14,489 nucleotides of DNA, taken from an uncultured Bacteroides sp. Lineage in GTDB: Bacteria; Bacteroidota; Bacteroidia; Bacteroidales; Bacteroidaceae. Positions 1 to 4,466 of the stretch are shown here, in pieces. The notes beneath the pieces are model-generated. The model was given only the letters and a program-made list of their open reading frames with translations, was not told where the DNA came from and did not search any database. The DNA lies in assembly GCA_959606905.1 (NCBI GenBank), contig CAUHML010000073.1:1-14489 (forward strand), in the 5' to 3' direction. A program made the position numbers and the translations under genes. Every line of letters starts with the position of its first letter. Position 1 is the first letter of the stretch.

Positions 1-422
1 GCCCCGTCGCAGACGGATATATTGGGAATCAATATCTTCCCCAGTGCATACTGCTTTTTATTGGTGAACAATGTTTTCAGGTTCGCAGCTGCCGTAATGT
101 CGTATAATGTCACGCTACGGTCGTCTATTGGTTCGGGTGTTTTCGGATTGTGTATAATCTCGACTTCTCCCTGCACCAGTTCGCTTTCGCAATGTCTCGG
201 CTGATGTTTCGGATTTCCTTTTCCCAATAATAGCCAGTTGTAGTCTACCTTGTCCCCTAATTTGTCGAGCAACAAGCGGAAATCGATGCTGTTTCGTGCC
301 CCCCAATTGGTGACTGTGGCTCTCGAAACTCCCAGATATTCAGCTAGTTCGCTGTCTCTTTTTAGGTTTAACGCCTGTTTGGCACGCTTGATGATACCTA
401 ATACATCCAAATTTGTATCCAT
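1..422 (-). CDS. Phage CI-like HTH repressor, probable S24 family (5' part only)
   Basis: The minus strand reads open from an ATG at 422 to the window edge, giving 140 codons without a stop. The first ~65 residues look like a phage CI-type helix-turn-helix: the recognition unit SELAEYLGVSRATVTNWGAR lies near residues 24-43 and is followed by a leucine-rich helix and YNWLLLGKG. This matches the Phage_CI_repr family form. After a linker (residues ~70-100) comes a segment beginning SVTLYDITAAANL that leads to IPNISVCDGA at the edge. In related Bacteroides regulators that position precedes the GDSM serine motif of an S24 (LexA/CI-like) peptidase, but the catalytic residues lie outside the window. 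No Ala-Gly or Cys-Gly cleavage dipeptide is visible in the part shown. The gene diverges from the cassette starting at 904 and is the obvious candidate to regulate it. The HTH call is firm; the S24 call is inferred. Confidence 0.85.
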   Translation of the reverse strand, partial: MDTNLDVLGIIKRAKQALNLKRDSELAEYLGVSRATVTNWGARNSIDFRLLLDKLGDKVDYNWLLLGKGNPKHQPRHCESELVQGEVEIIHNPKTPEPIDDRSVTLYDITAAANLKTLFTNKKQYALGKILIPNISVCDG

Positions 423-455
423 TCTGTTTTTTATTTAAAAGACTAATCCCGGATT

Positions 456-479
456 TATAAATGGCAGCTATAAAATGGC
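456..479. repeat. Short direct repeat, possible repressor operator
   Basis: TATAAATGGC (456-465) recurs as TATAAAATGGC (470-479), a 14-base step. It lies 34-57 bases upstream of the repressor start at 422, where an autoregulatory operator would be expected. The function is a guess from position only. No good TAnnTTTG promoter box was found on the minus strand close to it. Confidence 0.3.
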
Positions 480-556
480 TGACTAAAAAAATGTGTTTAC
501 TATATGTTTATAATCAATGACTTGTAAGATTGTTAATATTAAAAATGAAAATAAGT

Positions 557-587
557 GTTTTATTTATGAAAAAATATTCTATCTTTG
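557..587 (+). promoter_or_regulatory. Bacteroides-type promoter for the cassette starting at 904
   Basis: TATCTTTG at 580-587 matches the Bacteroides -7 consensus TAnnTTTG exactly. GTTT at 557-560 is a partial match to the -33 element at a 19-base spacing. Transcription would start near 594, giving a leader of about 310 bases before the ATG at 904. That leader contains the 22-base-period motif array and the 825-841 palindrome. It is the only exact TAnnTTTG I found in this intergenic region on the plus strand. Confidence 0.6.
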
Positions 588-641
588 TCCCATTGATTAA
601 TAGAAAACGTTTCAAAAATATAAATTAAAAACGGATATGCC

Positions 642-743
642 ATGCAAAACTTCAAGAAAAACACCGAAACCTTGAAAATTTCTCATCCGCCACCTGCGGA
701 AAGCTTGCTGATACCTGTTAACAGCTATTTCCTCAAATGTTAA
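642..743 (+). CDS. Possible 33-residue leader peptide (weak)
   Basis: An ATG at 642 opens a 33-codon frame ending at TAA 741-743, starting about 48 bases after the predicted transcription start. The product begins MQNFKKNTETLKI and contains HPPPAESLL. It has no signal peptide, membrane segment or recognised domain. Its 3' end overlaps the first two units of the 22-base array. There is no Shine-Dalgarno site, which is normal in this group and so not informative. It may be a chance frame; I do not recognise it. Confidence 0.22.
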   Translation: MQNFKKNTETLKISHPPPAESLLIPVNSYFLKC

Positions 744-803
744 TAGCTATTTCTCTAACCATTAATACCTGAAATGCCAGATGTTAATACTTGGCAATAG
801 GAT
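716..803 (+). repeat. Four-unit direct-repeat array with exact 22-base period
   Basis: The core TTAAYA occurs at 718, 740, 762 and 784, each exactly 22 bases apart. Units 1 and 2 are nearly identical over 16 bases (TGTTAACAGCTATTTC and TGTTAATAGCTATTTC). Units 3 and 4 keep mainly the core; unit 4 begins TGTTAATAC. Another TGTTAATA stands at 531, upstream of the promoter. Just after the array GGATAACA occurs at 800 and 811, an 11-base step. Spacing of one or two helical turns places all copies on the same DNA face, as expected for cooperative protein binding. The array lies inside the predicted leader, so binding there could act as a roadblock. The ligand is unknown. Confidence 0.55.
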
Positions 804-824
804 AACAAAAGGATAACATATTGT

Positions 825-841
825 ATACGAATACTTCGTAT
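825..841. promoter_or_regulatory. Perfect 7+7 palindrome, operator candidate
   Basis: ATACGAA (825-831) and TTCGTAT (835-841) form a perfect inverted repeat around TAC. It lies 63 bases upstream of the ATG at 904. The size and symmetry fit a binding site for a dimeric HTH regulator. A short RNA hairpin is the alternative, but the 3-base loop and lack of a T tract argue against a terminator. Confidence 0.35.
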
Positions 842-903
842 TTGGATGATTACAGACCTGACTGATAAAAACTAGCATTTATAATTTATAATTGGATAAC
901 AAA

Positions 904-1311
904 ATGAAAAGCTCAAAAGTACAAACACTGTGCGTTTGCGGATGTTGCAAACGCTCTCTTCCGGCAAGTGCCTTTTATATCAATAAGAAAACCGGTCTTC
1001 CCGGCAACTACTGTAAGGAATGTCGTAAAACTGTCAGCCGGAACCACCGGAAGAACGAGAAACGCTCCCTGGCATGCGACAGGGAAAGCAGTTATCCGGT
1101 AATTACCTCTACGGAAGATCCCACGTTGCGGCGGGAACTTATTCTGCATGCCCTTGAAACCGTAGCTGCCAGCATTGAACGGAAAAGGCGGAAAGTCCGT
1201 GAATCGGAATTTGAATACGAATCAGGTTCTGAATCTCAATCCGGATCAGTCTTTGAATTGGAATTGGAATTAGAATCAAAATCAGGATCAAAATTAGAAT
1301 TGGCGGACTGA
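904..1311 (+). CDS. Small CxxC zinc-ribbon protein with acidic repeat tail
   Basis: The product has 135 residues from ATG 904. A TTG at 892 in the same frame would add four residues, but the ATG is the likelier start. Two CxxC pairs, C12/C15 and C37/C40, separated by 21 residues that include LPASAFYINKKTGLPGNYC, look like a treble-clef or HNH-type zinc ribbon; extra cysteines stand at 10 and 14. A basic stretch follows (RKTVSRNHRKNEKR, about 41-54). This suggests nucleic-acid binding, but no HNH catalytic residues are evident. The last ~35 residues are low-complexity, alternating Glu with hydrophobic or Ser residues (FELELELE), and are encoded by a GAATNN-like hexamer repeat. It is the first gene of a unit with the DUF4373-like gene 21 bases downstream. 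I do not recognise a named family; a DNA-binding accessory role is inferred. Confidence 0.7.
   Translation: MKSSKVQTLCVCGCCKRSLPASAFYINKKTGLPGNYCKECRKTVSRNHRKNEKRSLACDRESSYPVITSTEDPTLRRELILHALETVAASIERKRRKVRESEFEYESGSESQSGSVFELELELESKSGSKLELAD
1201..1308 (+). repeat. Hexamer-like GAA-rich coding repeat
   Basis: The 3' end of the zinc-ribbon gene is built from imperfect GAATCN/GAATTN hexamers, clearest at about 1255-1280, where GAATTG is repeated. It encodes alternating Glu-X residues. Such a tract can change length in six-base steps without shifting the frame. Confidence 0.5.
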
Positions 1312-1332
1312 TTTATAAAAACAATTTATATC

Positions 1333-2202
1333 ATGGGACGAATAAAACAAGGGCTTGACTATTTCCCTTTGAATACCGATTTTATGCACGACCGTGTCGT
1401 ACGCCGTGTGATGAAGCGTGAAGGCGATTCCGCCTTCACGATCCTGCTCTATACCCTGTCTTATCTATATTCGGGCGAGGGTTATTATATTCATGTCGAC
1501 GATGACTTCTATGACGAACTCTCCGACCAGCTCTTCAGCACGGACAACGATAGTGTTCGCCGGGTGCTTCGTCTGTTTGTGGAGTACGGTTTCTTCGATT
1601 CCTCTCTCTACGAACGTTACGGCATCCTGACTTCCGCCGACATTCAGCGGCAGTTCCTTTTTATCACTAAACGCCGCAGCCGCCGTCATATTTCTCCGGA
1701 CTACTGTCTGCTGCCGGATGAGGAAACCGTACACTCCACCCTTCCAGATGCTGTTGCAGAAACCCCGGATATTGTAACGCAAACCCTCGATACTGTAACA
1801 GAATCCCCGGATACTGCAACAAAAAGCACCTTCATAAAAAGAAAAGAAAAAGAAAGGAAAGAAAACATCCTCCCTAACCCTCCTTTGCCCAAAGGAGGGG
1901 ATGAGGGAGAAGAAGGAGGAGATTTTTCTAACAGAAAACCGGCGAAGAAGAAACATGAACTGACACAGTCGGATATTGACCGGATGCAAGCTCCTGCTGA
2001 CGGACACCCGCGCAACCTTTCCGGACTATTGGATAACCTTCGCCTTTATCATATTCCTCCCTCTGAACAGTATGCAATCGTACTGAAAAGTAATTACGGA
2101 GAAATCGGTGGTAAGGTTTGGAAGGGTTTCGGTGTCATTCGGGCAAGTGCCGGAAAGATCAAACTGCCCGGTCATTATTTGTTGAGTGTCCTGAATAACT
2201 GA
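1333..2202 (+). CDS. DUF4373-like (Lin1244/Lin1753 N-terminal) protein
   Basis: The product has 289 residues, starting at ATG 1333. The N-terminal ~115 residues (GLDYFPLNTDFMHDRVVRRV, then ILLYTLSYLYSGEGYYI and SVRRVLRLFVEYGFFD) match the winged-helix-like DUF4373/Lin1244-type domain of phage and mobile-element replication-associated proteins. A poorly conserved linker (~135-215) carries four seven-residue repeats and an in-frame palindromic element. The C-terminal part (~215-289), with NLRLYHIPPSEQYAIVLKS and IKLPGHYLLSVL, resembles the C-terminal module seen in Bacteroides members. No catalytic motif is visible and the molecular role is not known; DNA binding is inferred from the domain. 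In Bacteroides this gene commonly stands upstream of HU-HIG, amidase and smalltalk genes, as here. A primase or DUF4248 gene, often found between them, is absent. Confidence 0.8.
   Translation: MGRIKQGLDYFPLNTDFMHDRVVRRVMKREGDSAFTILLYTLSYLYSGEGYYIHVDDDFYDELSDQLFSTDNDSVRRVLRLFVEYGFFDSSLYERYGILTSADIQRQFLFITKRRSRRHISPDYCLLPDEETVHSTLPDAVAETPDIVTQTLDTVTESPDTATKSTFIKRKEKERKENILPNPPLPKGGDEGEEGGDFSNRKPAKKKHELTQSDIDRMQAPADGHPRNLSGLLDNLRLYHIPPSEQYAIVLKSNYGEIGGKVWKGFGVIRASAGKIKLPGHYLLSVLNN
1741..1824 (+). repeat. Four 21-base tandem repeats inside the DUF4373-like gene
   Basis: Units at 1741-1761, 1762-1782, 1783-1803 and 1804-1824 are in frame and encode LPDAVAE, TPDIVTQ, TLDTVTE and SPDTATK. The shared pattern is x-x-D-x-V/A-x-x. 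The repeats lie in the linker between the two modules, where copy-number change would alter only linker length. Confidence 0.75.
1867..1920. repeat. Long imperfect palindrome inserted in coding sequence
   Basis: The core arms CCCTCCTTT (1878-1886) and AAAGGAGGG (1891-1899) pair perfectly around GCCC. Outer arms TCCCT (1871-1875)/AGGGA (1904-1908) and a CCTCC/GGAGG-rich flank extend it. It is read in frame as ILPNPPLPKGGDEGEEGG within the linker of the DUF4373-like protein. The form resembles dispersed palindromic repeats of the TCCCTAACCCTCCTTTG type that occur in many bacterial genomes, usually between genes. Confidence 0.65.
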
Positions 2203-2310
2203 ATTAATAAGGGTTATGATGCTGCTGCGTTGTGTAATATGTTGTAAATTAGTGATATAACAACAACTTCTTATATTAACGAATTTATTAACGCACACTT
2301 TTAAAATCTC

Positions 2311-2341
2311 TTGCACAGACAGAAATAAGGTCTTATATTTG
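2311..2341 (+). promoter_or_regulatory. Bacteroides-type promoter of the HU-HIG gene
   Basis: TATATTTG at 2334-2341 matches TAnnTTTG exactly. TTGC at 2311-2314 is a partial -33 element about 19-20 bases upstream. Transcription would start near 2348, giving a ~60-base leader to ATG 2407. The HU-amidase-smalltalk genes can therefore be expressed apart from the upstream pair. Confidence 0.65.
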
Positions 2342-2406
2342 CATTGTCGATAAGCTTAAAGACACAGACAAACTAGAATTATTAACGACTAAAAACTATT
2401 ACAATT

Positions 2407-2925
2407 ATGCCAGTATTGTACAAACCCTTCCAGTCAACTCTGGAAGACAAAAAAAGCGGTAAAAAACTCTTCTACCCCCGAGTTGTACGTTCGGGAAACG
2501 TAGATTCCGCACAACTTTCGAAAGAGATAGCAGCCTACTCTTCCCTCTCTCCGGGTGACGTAAAAAACACACTCGACAACCTGGTGACGGTGATGGGTCA
2601 ACACTTGCAATCTTCGGAAAGCGTAAGCGTGGACGGTCTTGGTACCTTCCGTATGGTGATGGTGGCTCGTGGCAAAGGTGTGGAAACCTCTGACGAAGTG
2701 TCGGCTGCACAGGCTACGCTTACCGTCCGTTTCCAACCGGCGACTACCAGGAACCTTGACCGCACTACCGCTACCCGTTCGATGGTGACCGGTGCGAAGT
2801 GTGCCCGTTATGATAAACTTGTTTCCGATGCGGGTAGTGCGGAAGGCGGCAACTCCGGTGGAAGCGACAAGCCCGGTGGAGGCGGTAATGAAGGAGGCGG
2901 AGAAGCGCCCGATCCGGCTGCATAA
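2407..2925 (+). CDS. HU-HIG family histone-like DNA-binding protein
   Basis: The product has 172 residues. Residues ~1-125 match the HU-HIG form common in Bacteroides: start MPVLYKPFQSTLEDKKSGKK, helix region with SAQLSKEIAAYSSLSPGDV, then SVSVDGLGTFRM, equivalent to the HU beta-saddle entry, and TLTVRFQPATTRNLDRT. The last ~30 residues are a Gly-rich, probably disordered tail (GGNSGGSDKPGGGGNEGGG). The family binds DNA in the cytoplasm and is thought to act architecturally; a specific target is not known. It has its own promoter at 2311-2341 and is followed after ~100 bases by the amidase. In that gap TTAACTAAAC occurs twice, about 19 bases apart (2980 and 2999), and a tiny ACGAC/GTCGT stem stands near 2962-2975; neither looks like a terminator, so co-transcription with the amidase is likely. 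Confidence 0.9.
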   Translation: MPVLYKPFQSTLEDKKSGKKLFYPRVVRSGNVDSAQLSKEIAAYSSLSPGDVKNTLDNLVTVMGQHLQSSESVSVDGLGTFRMVMVARGKGVETSDEVSAAQATLTVRFQPATTRNLDRTTATRSMVTGAKCARYDKLVSDAGSAEGGNSGGSDKPGGGGNEGGGEAPDPAA

Positions 2926-3026
2926 ATGGCGTCACAGCAGTGAAGAGTACACAAAATGTAAACGACAAACGTCGTAGGCTTAACTAAACATTTGGCTTTT
3001 AACTAAACTAGAAATCATCCACTAAC

Positions 3027-3563
3027 ATGAGGATTATCAACTTGATTGTGGTGCATTGCAGCGCTACGAGGGAGGATTGTATACTTTCTCCGGAAGATTT
3101 GGACCGGTTGCACCGGCGTCGCGGATTTAACGGAACAGGCTATCACTACTACATCCGCAAGGATGGAACAGTGCACCTTACCCGGCCCGTGGAACGCATC
3201 GGAGCACACGCCAAAGGTTTCAACGCTCACTCGATAGGTATCTGCTATGAAGGTGGTCTGGACTGCCGGGGACGCCCGGCAGATACCCGGACCCCGGCAC
3301 AGCGGGCTACGCTCCGGCAACTCGTCGGGCAACTACAGGAGAAATTTTCCGGCTGCCGGGTCTGCGGACACCGGGATCTTTCGCCGGACTTGAACGGAAA
3401 CGGTGAGATAGAACCGGAAGAGTGGATTAAACAGTGCCCGTGCTTCGATGTGGCAAAGGAATTCAAGGAGTTCGGAGAATTTGCCGATAGAACTGACGAG
3501 ACTGGAAGTACGGAAAAACACAGAGTAACACAACACATTAAAGAACAGAAAGGAGGTAAATGA
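3027..3563 (+). CDS. N-acetylmuramoyl-L-alanine amidase (Amidase_2, T7-lysozyme type)
   Basis: The product has 178 residues. It would cut the amide bond between N-acetylmuramic acid and L-alanine in peptidoglycan. The Amidase_2 signature is complete: zinc ligands H10 (in IVVHCSAT), H115 (GHRDLSPD) and C137 (KQCPCFDV), with K135 matching the catalytic lysine of T7 lysozyme. The family stretch GFNGTGYHYYIRKDGTVHLT (residues 33-52) is also present. There is no signal peptide, so like phage endolysins it would need help to reach the wall. The catalytic domain ends near residue 143; the remaining ~35 residues are charged and probably flexible. The last codons (QKGGK-stop) also form a strong Shine-Dalgarno site for the overlapping membrane peptide gene, which ties the two together. 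Confidence in the enzyme class is high; the biological role is not established. Confidence 0.93.
   Translation: MRIINLIVVHCSATREDCILSPEDLDRLHRRRGFNGTGYHYYIRKDGTVHLTRPVERIGAHAKGFNAHSIGICYEGGLDCRGRPADTRTPAQRATLRQLVGQLQEKFSGCRVCGHRDLSPDLNGNGEIEPEEWIKQCPCFDVAKEFKEFGEFADRTDETGSTEKHRVTQHIKEQKGGK
3551..3556 (+). promoter_or_regulatory. Strong Shine-Dalgarno site within the amidase 3' end
   Basis: AGGAGG (within AAAGGAGGT) stands 6 bases before ATG 3563, inside the last amidase codons. Bacteroidota use few such sites, and the other genes here lack one, so this near-perfect example is notable. It decides the start of the mini-gene and suggests high or coupled translation. Confidence 0.7.
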
Positions 3564-3664
3564 TGGCAATGAAGAAATCAGTATGGGATATGATCCTGAA
3601 GGTGGTTATCGCAGTGGCTTCGGCTTTGGCAGGCGTTTTAGGCGCTAATGCGATGAATTTGTAA
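3563..3664 (+). CDS. Smalltalk-type 33-residue membrane peptide
   Basis: From ATG 3563 the product has 33 residues, beginning MAMKKSVWDMILKV and ending AGVLGANAMNL. Residues ~8-28 form one hydrophobic helix rich in Val, Ala and Gly, preceded by two lysines, so an N-in single-pass membrane segment is expected. Alternative starts are ATG 3560, which overlaps the amidase stop as ATGA, and ATG 3569; 3563 gives the best 6-base spacing to the Shine-Dalgarno site. It fits the 'smalltalk' mini-proteins found beside amidase and HU genes in Bacteroides, whose function is unknown. The overlap with a leaderless amidase invites comparison with holins, but size and sequence alone do not prove this. A hairpin terminator follows. 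Confidence 0.85.
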   Translation: MAMKKSVWDMILKVVIAVASALAGVLGANAMNL

Positions 3665-3683
3665 AAGAGAAATGCTGAATAAT

Positions 3684-3732
3684 CCCCACTATGCAAAATT
3701 GTGCGCGCCAGTTTGGCATGGCGGGGCTTTGT
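3684..3732 (+). terminator. Hairpin ending the amidase/smalltalk unit
   Basis: CCCCACTATGC (3684-3694) pairs with GCATGGCGGGG (3716-3726) over 11 positions, with one A-C mismatch and one G-T wobble. The ~21-base loop contains the self-complementary GCGCGC. Only a weak CTTTGT tract follows, so termination may be partial. It stands between the smalltalk stop (3664) and the next start (3769), and no good promoter is visible after it, so the RHS unit may depend on read-through. Confidence 0.55.
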
Positions 3733-3768
3733 AGAATTATCCAATAGTGAATTATAACAATAAACACA

Positions 3769-4458
3769 ATGACTAAACGAATTATATTCATATTATTAGC
3801 AGTATTTTGGGGATTGGGACTGCAGGCGCAAACCGTAGAAAAAGATGGTACCTATTATTATGACGCAATACCAGTGACATTCGACATTGGAAAAATGATA
3901 TTTACGGATGTACGCGATACACGGAAAGTGCCACCTTGGTATAATAGCTTCATTTACATGCCTAAAGGGAGCAGCCATTATCAGAAGACTCAAGGGAATG
4001 CCGTTTTTTATCGGATGGAGATTCCGGCTTCGGGAAATGTAATTGTCCATAACTGGAACTCACGCATGGGATTTAGTTCCTTGTTTGTATATCGACTCCT
4101 TTCTGAACTTCAGCCAGACAGTGATGTAAACATAGAAGAGGTCGAAATTTTTGAAGAGGGAGACTTTATGTCCCCGGATTTTGATCCGGAGAAGCTTGGT
4201 ATCCCTGAAGGTGCTTCTCATGGACTTGCTTATATCCATTTGAAAAATTTACCTGCCGGCACCTATTTTATTATTACTGCAGGATATAAATACATGAATG
4301 GTTCTGTTCCCAATGGAGAACTGGGAATAACTATTATAGCCGATTTATCACCTGGCATTCCTGATGAACCGGAAATTCTGCCGGAGGAACCGGATAATAG
4401 CCCGGTATGGTACCAATACGATCAGTCGGGTAATCGAATTAAAACTAATAAGAAATAG
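3769..4458 (+). CDS. Secreted beta-rich protein with a C-terminal YD motif
   Basis: The product has 229 residues. The N-terminus MTKRIIFILLAVFWGLGLQAQ is a typical Sec signal peptide with cleavage near LQA-Q. The middle is rich in predicted beta strands; GLAYIHLKNLPAGTYFIITA (~155-174) has the look of a jelly-roll or pre-peptidase-like sandwich, though I cannot assign a family. A Pro/Glu-rich spacer (PDEPEILPEEPDNSP) leads to the last 16 residues, WYQYDQSGNRIKTNKK (214-229), which hold one copy of the YD/RHS repeat signature YxYDxxGNR. Such repeats are abundant in the very next protein, starting 8 bases after this stop, so the two are surely co-transcribed. I infer a partner that docks on or caps the RHS shell. 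A relic of a longer YD protein is the alternative. Confidence 0.75.
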   Translation: MTKRIIFILLAVFWGLGLQAQTVEKDGTYYYDAIPVTFDIGKMIFTDVRDTRKVPPWYNSFIYMPKGSSHYQKTQGNAVFYRMEIPASGNVIVHNWNSRMGFSSLFVYRLLSELQPDSDVNIEEVEIFEEGDFMSPDFDPEKLGIPEGASHGLAYIHLKNLPAGTYFIITAGYKYMNGSVPNGELGITIIADLSPGIPDEPEILPEEPDNSPVWYQYDQSGNRIKTNKK

Positions 4459-4466
4459 CAATATAT

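Noticed and set aside
716..803. CRISPR array
   Set aside because: The units are contiguous 22-base direct repeats sharing mainly a 6-base core, with no spacers of constant length and no cas genes.
810..845. Similarity of ATACGAATACTTCGTAT to the arms of a lox recombination site
   Set aside because: The arms are only 7 bases, with a 3-base centre instead of an 8-base spacer, and no tyrosine recombinase is seen in the window.
1465..2015. Long minus-strand frames of 180 and 104 codons
   Set aside because: They lie opposite the well-supported DUF4373-like gene, and their repeated Phe/Ser-rich and Ser/Pro-rich stretches are the complement of its repeats and palindrome.
2203..2310. Terminator after the DUF4373-like gene
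   Set aside because: GTTGT/ACAAC-type short pairings around 2238-2270 are too weak and have no T tract; no clear signal.
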